Positions 29,461 to 38,965 of a stretch of DNA of 64,000 nt are shown here, one piece after another. How positions within the stretch are numbered: the stretch's first letter is position 1; the number at the start of each line of letters is the position of its first letter. Below the pieces are notes generated by a model that made no database searches, was not told the DNA's origin, and saw only the letters and a list, made by a program, of their open reading frames with translations. Made by a program: the position numbers and the translations under genes. This DNA comes from Chitinibacter sp. SCUT-21 (lineage in GTDB: Bacteria; Pseudomonadota; Gammaproteobacteria; Burkholderiales; Chitinibacteraceae): assembly GCA_041874755.1 (NCBI GenBank), contig CP102611.1, forward strand, positions 2,108,001 through 2,172,000. Direction: 5' to 3'.

Positions 29461-30450
29461 TTAGGCGGGAATCGTTTCGATATGATGGCAAGCAATCATG
29501 CGATTGGCCAGTGGGCGCAATTGCGGTACTTCGGCTTTACAGCGCTCGTTTGCGTACGGGCAGCGTGTGCTAAACGCGCAGCCGGTTGGCGGATTCAGTG
29601 GTGATGGCAATTCGCCGGTGAGTTTAATTTTGGCGCGCCGATCTTCCTGGCGAATCGCTGGTGTTGCCGACATTAAGGCGCGGGTGTACGGGTGTAGCGG
29701 CTGGGCAAAAATCGTCGCTTTATCGCCGTATTCAACGGTGCTGCCAAAGTACATCACCATCACATCGTCGGCGATGTGTTCAACCACGGCCAGATTATGG
29801 CTAACAAACACGTAGGCCGTTCCCAGCTCGTCTTGCAAATCCATAAACAGATTCAAAATCTGTGCTTGAATCGACACATCGAGCGCCGAAGTCGGCTCAT
29901 CGGCAACCAAAATCGCTGGTTTGAGCATCATCGCGCGGGCAATCGCAATCCGTTGGCGCTGACCGCCGGAAAACATATGCGGATAGCGATGATAATGCTC
30001 AGGACGCAAACCGACGATTTTTAGCATCTCGCGCACGCGCGCTTCGCGTTGCTCGGCGTTTAAATCAGTGTTGAGCAACAGCGGCTCGGCGAGCATGGTG
30101 CCGATTTGTTTGCGCGGATTAAGGCTGGCGAATGGGTTTTGAAACACCATTTGCACTTTTGGGCGTAGCGATTTGAGCGTGGCTGAATCGGCTTTTGCTG
30201 TATCGACACCATCAATCAGTAAGTGACCAGCGCTAGGCTCTTCGATCAAAGTCAGCTGGCGCGCCAGCGTTGATTTACCACAGCCCGATTCGCCAACGAC
30301 GGCCAGCGTTTTACCCGCAGCCAGTTTGAACGACACGTCGTTCAAGGCTTTGACCGTCGCGTGGCCTTTCAAAAAGCCTTTGCTCACGGCGTAATGGCGC
30401 GACAGCGATTGCGCCTCTAGGATGGTTTTTTCTGCTACTTGATTATTCAT
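29461..30450 (-). CDS. dppF: Dipeptide ABC transporter ATP-binding protein (DppF type)
   Basis: 329 residues. Walker [10 protein letters not shown], signature FSGGQRQR, Walker [13 protein letters not shown], and the oligopeptide-transport C-terminal domain with the cysteine-rich [14 protein letters not shown]. It energises import of di- or oligopeptides by the DppB/DppC channel. Last gene of dppBCDF; it overlaps dppD by 8 bp. Confidence 0.93.
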   Translation of the reverse strand: MNNQVAEKTILEAQSLSRHYAVSKGFLKGHATVKALNDVSFKLAAGKTLAVVGESGCGKSTLARQLTLIEEPSAGHLLIDGVDTAKADSATLKSLRPKVQMVFQNPFASLNPRKQIGTMLAEPLLLNTDLNAEQREARVREMLKIVGLRPEHYHRYPHMFSGGQRQRIAIARAMMLKPAILVADEPTSALDVSIQAQILNLFMDLQDELGTAYVFVSHNLAVVEHIADDVMVMYFGSTVEYGDKATIFAQPLHPYTRALMSATPAIRQEDRRAKIKLTGELPSPLNPPTGCAFSTRCPYANERCKAEVPQLRPLANRMIACHHIETIPA

Positions 30451-31426
30451 GAGTAGGTATCCCGTTGGCGTCCAATGGAGTAAAGCAACGTACGCTTGTA
30501 CTGCCTATGGGTAATAGGGCGGGTTTGCTACTGCGACAGGTGTCGGTCGCGTAAGGACAACGTGGGCTGAGCAAGCATCCGTGTGGTCGATCGTATTGCC
30601 CTGGCACGACACCAGCCAGCGTCGACAGGCGACGCGCGCCTTTGCTGTGCTCAGGAATCGACGACAGCAGCGCTTGCGTGTACGGGTGGTGCGGGCGGGC
30701 AAACAGCTCGTCGGTATTGCTGCTTTCAACGACTTCACCGGCGTACATCACGACCACGCGCTGCGCAACTTCGGCGACGACAGCCAAATCGTGCGTAATC
30801 AAAATCAGCGCCATATCGTTCTGCTTTTGCAGATTGACGAGCAACTCCATGATCTGCGCCTGCACCGTTACGTCGAGCGCAGTGGTTGGCTCGTCGGCGA
30901 TCAGTAGTTTGGGTTCACAGGCGATTGCCATCGCGATCATCACACGTTGACTCATCCCGCCCGACAGTTGGTGCGGATAAGCGTCGAGCCGTGATTTGGC
31001 ATCTGGGATTTCAACTTGCTCAAGTAATTCCAGCGCGCGGCGTTTGAGTGCTGCGCCACGCAGGGGGGTATGCAGCCGCAGCGTTTCCATTAATTGGAAC
31101 CCAACGGTATACGCTGGGTTTAAGCTGGTAAGGGCGTCTTGGAATATCATCGAAATATCACGGCCAATAATTTGGCGCTTTTGTGATGATTTCATCGTCA
31201 GTAAATCTTGGTCGTTAAACTGCAATTGATCGGCAGTTACGCGGCCCGGCGCATCAATCAGCCCCATCATCGCCAACATCGTCACCGACTTGCCCGAACC
31301 CGATTCGCCAACAATACCGACGACTTCACCGCGGTTCACGGTTAGATCAAGGCTAGAAACAGCGTGAAAAGGCTGGGCGCTATTGCCAAAGCTGACGTTT
31401 AAATTGCGAATATTTAATAAACTCAT
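30443..31426 (-). CDS. dppD: Dipeptide ABC transporter ATP-binding protein (DppD type)
   Basis: 327 residues. Walker A GESGSGKS, signature LSGGMSQR, Walker [13 protein letters not shown], and a C-terminal cysteine segment [14 protein letters not shown]. Pairs with DppF as the heteromeric ATPase. Thirteen bases separate it from dppC. Confidence 0.93.
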   Translation of the reverse strand: MSLLNIRNLNVSFGNSAQPFHAVSSLDLTVNRGEVVGIVGESGSGKSVTMLAMMGLIDAPGRVTADQLQFNDQDLLTMKSSQKRQIIGRDISMIFQDALTSLNPAYTVGFQLMETLRLHTPLRGAALKRRALELLEQVEIPDAKSRLDAYPHQLSGGMSQRVMIAMAIACEPKLLIADEPTTALDVTVQAQIMELLVNLQKQNDMALILITHDLAVVAEVAQRVVVMYAGEVVESSNTDELFARPHHPYTQALLSSIPEHSKGARRLSTLAGVVPGQYDRPHGCLLSPRCPYATDTCRSSKPALLPIGSTSVRCFTPLDANGIPTHE

Positions 31427-31439
31427 TTGTCAGTCACCC

Positions 31440-32366
31440 TTACGCCAGTTTCTTCAGTTTCGGGTCGAGCGCATCGCGCAAACCGTCACCCAACAGATTC
31501 AGTGCCACAACCGTCAATAGGATGGTGACACCCGGCATTGTCACGACCCACCATGCGCTGTCGATGTAATCACGCGCTGAGGCGAGCATCGTGCCCCATT
31601 CTGGCAGTGGTGGTTGTGCGCCTAGGCCCAAAAAGCCCAGTGCTGCGGCGTCCAAAATCGCCGACGAAAAGCCCAAGGTGCCTTGTACGATCAGCGGTGC
31701 CATGCAGTTTGGTAATACTGTGTTAAACATCAGACGCAATTTGCCTGCGCCGGCGAGGCGGCTGGCCACAACGTAGTCCTTATTCAGCTCCGTCATCGCT
31801 GAGGCGCGCGCCAAACGCACATACGATGGCAAGGAAACGATTGCGATCGCCAGTACGGTATTGAGCAGACCAGGACCTAAAACGGCAACAACTGCAACGG
31901 CGAGCAACAATGATGGTAGCGCCAACATAATGTCCATCAAGCGCATAATGCCGTTACCAAGCATTTTGGGATAAAACGCGGCTAGCAAGCCGAGCACAAT
32001 GCCGGGCAACATCGATAGCGCGACAGACACCAAGCCGATCATCAAACTTAAACGTGCGCCGTGCATCAGGCGCGACAAAATATCGCGACCTAATTCGTCG
32101 GTACCCAGTACGTGATTCCACGTGCCGCCAGCAACCCACGCGGGAGGTGTCAGCAGCGCATCGCGGTATTGTTCAATAGGGGAGTGCGGCGCTAACCACG
32201 GCGCAAACAGCGCCGCGATCAGCAATAGACAGAAAAAGAACAGCGCAATCAGCGCGCCACGGTTGCTGCTAAATGATTGCCAAAACTCTTTCAGCGGCGA
32301 TGGGTAGCTCATCGCGCCGCCGAGGTCTTGTTCGATTTTTTGGGTTTGCATGCTTGTACTCATCAT
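31440..32366 (-). CDS. dppC: Dipeptide ABC transporter permease (DppC type)
   Basis: 308 residues, six membrane helices. The N-terminal region SSNRGALIALFFFCLLL, the HVLGTDELGRDILSRLMHGARLSL motif and the EAA-like loop (SYVRLARASAMTELNKDYVVASRLAGA) are typical. Its ATG overlaps the dppB stop in a TAATG junction. Confidence 0.93.
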   Translation of the reverse strand: MMSTSMQTQKIEQDLGGAMSYPSPLKEFWQSFSSNRGALIALFFFCLLLIAALFAPWLAPHSPIEQYRDALLTPPAWVAGGTWNHVLGTDELGRDILSRLMHGARLSLMIGLVSVALSMLPGIVLGLLAAFYPKMLGNGIMRLMDIMLALPSLLLAVAVVAVLGPGLLNTVLAIAIVSLPSYVRLARASAMTELNKDYVVASRLAGAGKLRLMFNTVLPNCMAPLIVQGTLGFSSAILDAAALGFLGLGAQPPLPEWGTMLASARDYIDSAWWVVTMPGVTILLTVVALNLLGDGLRDALDPKLKKLA

Positions 32367-33376
32367 TATCTCGCGTGGCGAATGCGGGGATTGATCACTC
32401 CGTACAGAATGTCGACCAGCAAGTTAACGGAAATCACCAAGGTGGCGATCAGCAAAATACCTCCTTGCACTACGGGGTAATCGCGACGAGAAATTGAATC
32501 GATCAGCCATTTACCAATGCCAGGCCAAGAAAAAATGGTTTCGGTTAAAACCGCCCCAGCCAGCAGCGTGCCGACTTGCAAACCAATCACTGTCACCACC
32601 GGCATCAAAGCATTGCGCAAGGCATGCACGATTACGATGCGGGTGCGACCCAAACCTTTGGCGCGAGCGGTGCGGATATAGTCTTCGCGCAATACTTCGA
32701 GCATGGCCGAGCGCGTCATCCGCGCAATCACCGCCATTGGGATTGTTCCGAGTACCACGGCAGGCAGCACCAGATGATGTAGCGCAGATTTGAAGGCGCC
32801 TTCTTCACCCGAAAGCAGCGTATCGATCAGCATAAAGCCAGTAACGGGCGGGATATCGTATTCAAGCGCGATGCGGCCCGATACTGGCGTCCAGCCCAAA
32901 TGGACCGAGAACAGCATAATCAGAATCAAGCCCCACCAAAAAATCGGCATGGAATAACCCGTCAGCGCACCACCCATCGTCACGTGGTCAACCACGGTGC
33001 CGCGGCGTGTTGCAGCCAACATGCCTGCGGGTAAGCCGAGTAAACAGGCAAAGACCATTGCACAGAATGACAGCTCTACGGTCGCAGGAAAAAGCGTGAG
33101 GAATTCTTTGAGTACTGGTTCGTGCGTGACGATGGATTGGCCAAAATCGCCTTGCAATAAATTAAGCAAGTAATGGCCGTATTGCACATACAGCGGTTGA
33201 TCCAAGCCCAAGCGCTTAATCGCAGCTTGATAAAATTCAGGGTCAATCTGGCGCTCGCCCATCATGACTGAGATTGGGTCGCCAGGAATCATATGAATCA
33301 GCGCAAACGCCAGCAGCGTCACGCCGAGAAAAGTCGGTATTACGACCGCAATGCGGCGCAATATAAAGTTAAACAT
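32366..33376 (-). CDS. dppB: Dipeptide ABC transporter permease (DppB type)
   Basis: 336 residues. Starts MFNFILRRIAVVIPTFLGVT as usual for DppB/OppB; the large periplasmic loop and the EAA motif TRSAMLEVLREDYIRTARAKGL are visible. First gene of dppBCDF. The binding protein is missing from the operon; the DppA-like gene at 51905-53500 is a candidate partner. A hairpin surrounds its ribosome-binding site. Confidence 0.93.
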   Translation of the reverse strand: MFNFILRRIAVVIPTFLGVTLLAFALIHMIPGDPISVMMGERQIDPEFYQAAIKRLGLDQPLYVQYGHYLLNLLQGDFGQSIVTHEPVLKEFLTLFPATVELSFCAMVFACLLGLPAGMLAATRRGTVVDHVTMGGALTGYSMPIFWWGLILIMLFSVHLGWTPVSGRIALEYDIPPVTGFMLIDTLLSGEEGAFKSALHHLVLPAVVLGTIPMAVIARMTRSAMLEVLREDYIRTARAKGLGRTRIVIVHALRNALMPVVTVIGLQVGTLLAGAVLTETIFSWPGIGKWLIDSISRRDYPVVQGGILLIATLVISVNLLVDILYGVINPRIRHAR

Positions 33377-33982
33377 GAATCAACTCCCCCGAGTTGTTGG
33401 CGGTAGTGGCGACGATTTGGTTGCTTGTGCCCGCGTGTTGAAGTAAAGCATGGCCAGTCACTGACGTAGGAGATTGACGTGAGACTGTGTACTTAGCGGT
33501 TGACTTGCTGCGAACGTTGCTCGCTTTGCCTTTGGGCGCTAGTTGGACTAATTGTCACCAGCCTAACAAGCGATTGACAAACAAAATTCGTCCCTGCGCA
33601 GTTTGATTTGTTATTTGTAATCGTAGGTCTGCGACCAGTACAGTGTTATTCGGATTTTCCCGTATCAGTTGCTTTTTCCCCTCATTTTTAGACGACGTTG
33701 ATTCTAAACGCATAAAAATAGTTGATAAAAAACAATGTGTTGTAATTATGAAACGCAGTGTGTATTCATGTTTTGCAATGTGATATACGGTAATATTGAT
33801 GCAGTGTACTGATTTCTAATGGGTTTTTGTTTTGTGTTTGTAGTTTTATTACGCAATTGGCATGTGGCTACTGGCGATTACCCTAATGTGACAATCGTGT
33901 TTCGCAATGGAAAAATGCAACTCAGAGATGTGAATAATGCCGCTCTGGCTTGTGTAAATTTTAATTAATGAGAGATGTGATT
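33377..33982. other. Long divergent intergenic region, dppB / porin
   Basis: 606 bp without a convincing ORF. The dpp-proximal third is mixed GC; 33580-33960 is strongly AT-rich with many A- and T-runs. It must contain the dpp and porin promoters and probably a long porin leader. No specific operator can be named. Confidence 0.6.
33381..33396 (-). promoter_or_regulatory. Hairpin enclosing the dppB Shine-Dalgarno
   Basis: On the minus strand the leader reads CAACTC-GGGG-GAGTTG, a 6-bp stem with the GGGG loop, 4 nt before the ATG. The GGGGGAG Shine-Dalgarno lies in the loop and descending stem, so pairing may limit translation of the operon. Confidence 0.45.
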
Positions 33983-34990
33983 ATGCGTATGAAACCTATG
34001 ATCGGCTTTTTGGCTGCGGCTTTGGTGGCTGGTGCTGCACACGCTGAAGTTAGCGTAAGCGGTGCTATTGGCTTTGAATCTGGCTACAACACAAACAGTG
34101 ATACAGGTGTTGTTTACCTGCTAGATAACGGTTCGCACATCAGCTTTAAAGGTAAAGACAAACTTGATGGTGGCGCGACATTAAGCTGGGAAGTATCTTC
34201 ATGGTTGGGCGTGAGCGATGATGGCTCATTCGGTAGCCGTAAAGCCTACATCCGCTACGGTACTGAACTGGGTTCGTTCACATTTGGTCGTGATGATTCT
34301 GTAATGCGCATGGCAACGTCTAAATACGATATTTTCGAAGGCTACACGTCTTTGGGTAATATCTTAGAGCGTGGTGCAACTAGCCGTCCAACGAACCAAA
34401 TCAAATACGTTTCACCACGTATGGGTGGTTTGGCAGTCGCTGCTGCAACCATCATCAACTCATCTAAAAATGGCGAGCCAAAAGAAGGCTACGCAGCTGG
34501 CGTTGATTACAAATTCAACGACGCTTTGAACTTCGATGTGGCTTACAGCGTTGACGTGAACCTGCAAGCTAAAGACGCATTCGTGGGCAAAAAACGTGAA
34601 ACCATCGCCGCTGGCGTCAACGGTGAATTCGCTGATGGCTTCTCATACGGTCTGCGTTACTCAGATTACAGCAACCGCGCAACTTACAGCGCTGCGGATG
34701 TTGATTCATGGGCGGCGGGCGCAACTTTGGCGTACGCATCGGGTAAAAACGCATTCCGCGTAGGCTACACTTACGCTTCAGGCGACTCGTCTAAAGACGG
34801 CGTTGAAGGCCAATTGGCAATCGTAGGCTATACCTACAATTTGTCTAAACAGTCTTACATCTACACTGAATTGTCTAGCTTCATCAACGGCGACAACCGT
34901 CAGTCGTTCGGCGAAGCCGGTCCAAGCAAAGAGCCAGCATTGGGTGATAGCTCAACGACGCTAGCGGTTGGTATGGTAACTAGTTTCTAA
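33983..34990 (+). CDS. Gram-negative porin (Neisseria type)
   Basis: 335 residues from the ATG at 33983 (MRMKPMIGFLAAALVAGAAHA signal peptide), preceded by GAGAG; an in-frame ATG at 33968 would add five residues. Mature start EVSVSGAIGFESGYN, beta-strand alternation throughout, SRKAYIRYGTELGSFTFGRDDS (typical after the first strands), and a terminal aromatic Phe needed for BAM recognition. General outer-membrane diffusion porin forming trimers. Lies between two peptide-uptake clusters. Confidence 0.92.
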   Translation: MRMKPMIGFLAAALVAGAAHAEVSVSGAIGFESGYNTNSDTGVVYLLDNGSHISFKGKDKLDGGATLSWEVSSWLGVSDDGSFGSRKAYIRYGTELGSFTFGRDDSVMRMATSKYDIFEGYTSLGNILERGATSRPTNQIKYVSPRMGGLAVAAATIINSSKNGEPKEGYAAGVDYKFNDALNFDVAYSVDVNLQAKDAFVGKKRETIAAGVNGEFADGFSYGLRYSDYSNRATYSAADVDSWAAGATLAYASGKNAFRVGYTYASGDSSKDGVEGQLAIVGYTYNLSKQSYIYTELSSFINGDNRQSFGEAGPSKEPALGDSSTTLAVGMVTSF

Positions 34991-35023
34991 TCTTGGCTGT
35001 TTAAACGGCTAAATTAGAAAGGG

Positions 35024-35052
35024 TCATTCATGCCCCAAGAGGGCATGGATGA
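35024..35052 (+). terminator. Hairpin after the porin gene
   Basis: TCATTCATGCCC (35024-35035) pairs with GGGCATGGATGA (35041-35052), one G-U, 5-nt loop. There is only a weak T stretch after it. Confidence 0.6.
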
Positions 35053-35148
35053 TTGTAAGCTAGGGTATTCCCATATAGCCATTTGTTTTTGCTGTTTGTA
35101 TGGTCATACCTCTGCGCAAAATAATTTGCTCATCAATGAGAGGCGAAA

Positions 35149-36756
35149 ATGAACTGGACTATCAAATCAATTACTTTGGCAGTGGCCCTTGCTGTTGGTG
35201 GCACTGCATTTGCTGCCAACGTACCAAAAGGCGTGCAACTGCACCCAGTACAAGAATTAACGCGCACGAATGGTTCTGAGCCAGAAACGCTCGATCCAGC
35301 CAATGTTGAAACCGTTCCTGCAGCGAATATCGCGATTGATCTGTTTGAAGGTCTGACGGCGATTGATGCATCAGGCAAAGTTGTGCCAGGCGTGGCAGAA
35401 AGCTGGAAACGTGTTGATGACACGACTTGGACTTTCAAAATCCGCAAAGACGCGAAATTTAGCAATGGCCAAGCCATTACTGCGGATGATTTTGTCTATT
35501 CATTCCGCCGCTTTATCGATCCAAAACAAGCATCCAACTACAGCACTGCATTTGGTATTTTCTTTGTCAACGGCAAAGAAGCAGCCGAAGGCAAAATGCC
35601 AACCGACAAGTTGGGCGTGCGTGCAGTAGATAAAACTACTTTTGAAGTTAAAACCAATGGTCCAGTGGCATTCTTGCCAGAACTATTGGCAAACCCAAAC
35701 TTTGCGCCAGTACACCGCGCAACAGTGGAAAAATTCGGTAAAGACTGGGTAAAACCAGGCAACCTCGTTGGTAACGGCGCTTATGTGCTGAAAGAATGGA
35801 AAGTGAACAGCAAACTGGTTGCGGAAAAGAACCCGAACTACTGGAACGCTAAAAACATTCCAATTACCAAAGTAAGCTACTTGCCGATTGAATCGCAAGA
35901 TGCAGCGCAAAAACTCTACCTGTCTGGCGAAGCTGACTGGACTTTAGAAATCACGCCAAACAGCTATACCAAACTGAAGGCAGAAATGCCAAAAGATTTG
36001 CGCAATTCACTCGGTCTTGGTATTCGCTACTACAGCTTGAATAACCAAGACCCATTGCTCAAAGACGTGCGCGTTCGTAAAGCGTTGAACTTGGTTCTGG
36101 ATCGCGATTTGCTGGCGAATAAAGTCACTGCTGATGGCCAACCACCTGCGTACAGCGTGATGGTGAATGGCGTGGCTGGTGCGAAACCTGTTCCGTACGA
36201 ATGGGCAAAATGGCCAATGGCAAAACGCGTTGATGAAGCGAAAAAATTGCTGGCTGCTGCGGGTGTAAAACCTGGCACCAAGCTCAATTTCGTTTACAAC
36301 ACTAGCGAATACCATAAAAAAATGGCGATCTGGGCCGCTTCTGAGTGGAAATCTAAACTCGGTTTAGATACTCAAATGGAAAACCTGGAATTCAAAGTGT
36401 TGGTGAAAAAACGTCACGATGGCGACTACCAAATTGCGCGTAACGGCTGGGTTGCTGATTACAACGACGCAACGTCATTCACTACGTTGATCGAGTGTGG
36501 CTCTGATCAGAACGACAACAAAAACTGCAACCAAAAAGCGCAGGAGTTGTTTAAGCAAGCAGCAGCAACAACTGATCAAGCTAAGCGTAGCCAATTGCTG
36601 ACCGAAGGTACGCGTTTGGTGATGGAAGATTACCCAATTATTCCATTGCTGCAATACACCTACCCACGTTTGGTGAAACCGTATGTGGGTGGTTATGATC
36701 AGAAGAACGTGACTGAGCGTCGCCGTACGCAAGATCACTACATCATCAAGCACTAA
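35149..36756 (+). CDS. oppA: Oligopeptide-binding periplasmic protein OppA
   Basis: 535 residues with a signal peptide (MNWTIKSITLAVALAVGGTAFA). SBP family 5 features: TNGSEPETLDPANVE, DLFEGLTAIDASGKVVPGVAESW, TFKIRKDAKFSNGQ, and NGWVADYNDATSF near the C terminus, all typical of OppA. It binds oligopeptides in the periplasm for OppBCDF. RBS GAGAGG upstream. A strong terminator separates it from oppB, consistent with binding protein made in excess. Confidence 0.94.
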   Translation: MNWTIKSITLAVALAVGGTAFAANVPKGVQLHPVQELTRTNGSEPETLDPANVETVPAANIAIDLFEGLTAIDASGKVVPGVAESWKRVDDTTWTFKIRKDAKFSNGQAITADDFVYSFRRFIDPKQASNYSTAFGIFFVNGKEAAEGKMPTDKLGVRAVDKTTFEVKTNGPVAFLPELLANPNFAPVHRATVEKFGKDWVKPGNLVGNGAYVLKEWKVNSKLVAEKNPNYWNAKNIPITKVSYLPIESQDAAQKLYLSGEADWTLEITPNSYTKLKAEMPKDLRNSLGLGIRYYSLNNQDPLLKDVRVRKALNLVLDRDLLANKVTADGQPPAYSVMVNGVAGAKPVPYEWAKWPMAKRVDEAKKLLAAAGVKPGTKLNFVYNTSEYHKKMAIWAASEWKSKLGLDTQMENLEFKVLVKKRHDGDYQIARNGWVADYNDATSFTTLIECGSDQNDNKNCNQKAQELFKQAAATTDQAKRSQLLTEGTRLVMEDYPIIPLLQYTYPRLVKPYVGGYDQKNVTERRRTQDHYIIKH

Positions 36757-37109
36757 GCTCGGTTATTTGGTTTACCCAAGCCCCGGCCACTATAGTGGCT
36801 GGGGCTTGTTTTTATCTGCGCCTCTGATTGATGCTGTTCGGGATACTACTTAGGAGTATTCCCCAATCGGAAACGTCACAATTTGCTCGGGGGTATATAC
36901 CCTGTAGTGTTTTGTCTTAAATGCGCAGAAAAAATGTCGACTTTTACCGAAGTTTTAATCCTGCGCAAAGTAAATAGTTGCACTAAATAGTACAAAGTAA
37001 ATGAGGCTTGGTGATCCATTACAGCCTGCCAAGTTTCAGTAACTGCTTTCGTGCCATAGAGTAATCAGGCCCACTTCAACCAGTGTTTGCCTTTTTTCGG
37101 AGTATCCCT
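36757..37109. other. oppA-oppB intergenic region
   Basis: 353 bp. Holds the oppA terminator, a perfect 12-bp palindrome GGGTATATACCC at 36891-36902, and an AT-rich leader before oppB. No credible ORF. Confidence 0.65.
36777..36814 (+). terminator. Strong terminator after oppA
   Basis: CAAGCCCCGGCCAC (36777-36790) pairs with GTGGCTGGGGCTTG (36795-36808), one G-U, TATA loop, then TTTTTAT. Confidence 0.93.
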
Positions 37110-38030
37110 ATGTGGTCCTATGCGCTACGTCGCTTGTTGGCGACGATCCCGACCATGCTGGCGGTGATTACCGTCTGTTATTTGCTGCTACACGCAACTC
37201 CCGGTGGTCCATTTGATACCGAGCGTAAGATTTCTGAAGCGGTGTTGGCCAATTTGAACGCCAAATACCACTTGGATTTGCCCTTGTGGCAACAGTATTT
37301 GTACTACCTCAAAGGCCTGCTACAAGGCGATTTGGGCGCGTCATTCCGCTACGCCGACTGGTCGGTAAATGAACTTGTTGCTGCAGCCTTGCCAGTATCG
37401 TTGGCCATTGGTGGCATCGCGATGGCCTTGGCCCTGCTAATCGGCACTGTGTTGGGTATTACCGCGGCTCTGCGCCAAAACAGCATTATCGATTACTTCG
37501 TGATGTTCCTCGGTAACTTGGGTAGTGCAGTGCCATCGTTTGTAATCGGTCCGGTCTTGGTGCTGGTATTCGGTGTGTGGCTGCATTGGTTGCCTGCGGG
37601 TGGTTGGCAGCACTTTGAAGTGCAATACATGATCTTGCCGATCGCTTTGCTCACCGTCATTAATATGGCCACGATTGGCCGCGTGATGCGCGGCAGCTTG
37701 ATCGAGGTGCTCAATAGTAACTTTATCCGCACCGCGCGCGCCAAAGGCTTGCCAACGCGCACCGTGATTTTGCGCCACGCGCTCAAACCTGCGATGTTGC
37801 CTGTGGTTTCAGTGATGGGCCCGCTAACGATTTCGTCGATAGCCTCTGCGGTGGTGACTGAGACTGTGTTCTCGCTGCCAGGCTTGGGTAAATTGATCGT
37901 CAACGGCGCATCGAACCGTGACTACACCTTGGTGCTGGGCTTAGTCGTGCTCGTTACCGTGTTTGCAGTATTGCTCAATCTGATCGTCGATCTGATTTAT
38001 GCAATGCTCGATCCGAAAATCCGCTACTAA
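37110..38030 (+). CDS. oppB: Oligopeptide ABC transporter permease OppB
   Basis: 306 residues from the ATG at 37110 (MWSYALRRLLATIPTMLAV), with CGGAG 7 nt upstream; the earlier start at 37083 lacks this support. Six membrane helices; HATPGGPFDTERKISEAVLANL and the EAA loop RGSLIEVLNSNFIRTARAKGL are typical of OppB. Forms the channel with OppC. Confidence 0.94.
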   Translation: MWSYALRRLLATIPTMLAVITVCYLLLHATPGGPFDTERKISEAVLANLNAKYHLDLPLWQQYLYYLKGLLQGDLGASFRYADWSVNELVAAALPVSLAIGGIAMALALLIGTVLGITAALRQNSIIDYFVMFLGNLGSAVPSFVIGPVLVLVFGVWLHWLPAGGWQHFEVQYMILPIALLTVINMATIGRVMRGSLIEVLNSNFIRTARAKGLPTRTVILRHALKPAMLPVVSVMGPLTISSIASAVVTETVFSLPGLGKLIVNGASNRDYTLVLGLVVLVTVFAVLLNLIVDLIYAMLDPKIRY

Positions 38031-38041
38031 GGGCTGGCCGT

Positions 38042-38956
38042 ATGTTAATGAATAAAAATAAAGAGATTTTGGAAGCTGCCGCCGACGTCATGGCGGCGCC
38101 GCAGATCGCTAGCCGTAGCCCATGGGCCGATGCACGCCGCCGCTTTTTGCGCAATAAAGCAGCCGTGCTCAGTTTGGTGCTACTGTCTTTGATTACCTTG
38201 GCCTGTGTGATCGGCCCGATGATCTTGCCGCATGAATACGATGCGACCGATTGGGACGCGATGGGCATTGCGCCGACGCTGCAAAATTGGCACTTATTCG
38301 GGACCGATGAAATGGGGCGTGATTTGCTGGTACGTACCCTGATGGGTGGCCGCGTTTCGCTCTTTGTGGGTTTGATGGCGACTTTGGCATCGGTCACGCT
38401 CGGTATTTTGTGGGGCGCAACGGCCGGTTTTCTTGGCGGTAAAGTCGACAGCTTTATGATGCGTATCGTCGACATGATGTACGCCGTGCCTTATCTGTTG
38501 ATCGCGATTTTGATGGTGACTTTGCTCGGTCGCGAGTTCTATCTGGTCGTTCTGACGATTACCGTATTTAGTTGGATGGATATGGCCCGTGTAGTGCGCG
38601 GTCAAACGCTGTCGCTGAAATCCAAAGAGTTTATCGAAGCCGCGCGCTGTATCGGCGTACCGACGTATAAATTGATTTTGCGCCATATCGTGCCGAACTT
38701 GCTGGGTATTGTCGTGATCTACACGACGATTACCGTGCCCGGCGTGATTTTGACTGAATCGGTCTTGTCGTTCTTGGGCCTTGGCGTGCAAGAGCCAATG
38801 ACGAGCTGGGGCGTGTTGATTCACGACGGCGCTGCGGTCATGGAAAACACGCCGTGGATGCTGCTGTTTCCGGGTGTGATGCTCAGCTTAACGCTGTACT
38901 GCGCGAACTATATTGGCGACGGTATGCGCGATGCGCTTGACCCGAAAGATCGTTAA
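38042..38956 (+). CDS. oppC: Oligopeptide ABC transporter permease OppC
   Basis: 304 residues. RRRFLRNKAAVLSLVLLSLI, HLFGTDEMGRDLLVRTLMGGRVSLFVG and the EAA loop VRGQTLSLKSKEFIEAARCIG match OppC. Eleven bases after oppB; an ATG at 38048 is an alternative start. Confidence 0.94.
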   Translation: MLMNKNKEILEAAADVMAAPQIASRSPWADARRRFLRNKAAVLSLVLLSLITLACVIGPMILPHEYDATDWDAMGIAPTLQNWHLFGTDEMGRDLLVRTLMGGRVSLFVGLMATLASVTLGILWGATAGFLGGKVDSFMMRIVDMMYAVPYLLIAILMVTLLGREFYLVVLTITVFSWMDMARVVRGQTLSLKSKEFIEAARCIGVPTYKLILRHIVPNLLGIVVIYTTITVPGVILTESVLSFLGLGVQEPMTSWGVLIHDGAAVMENTPWMLLFPGVMLSLTLYCANYIGDGMRDALDPKDR

Positions 38957-38965
38957 GGAAAGACC

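Noticed and set aside
36891..36902. Palindrome GGGTATATACCC as an oppB operator
   Set aside because: The same motif appears in other unrelated spacers, so an opp-specific role is not supported; listed instead as a recurrent motif.
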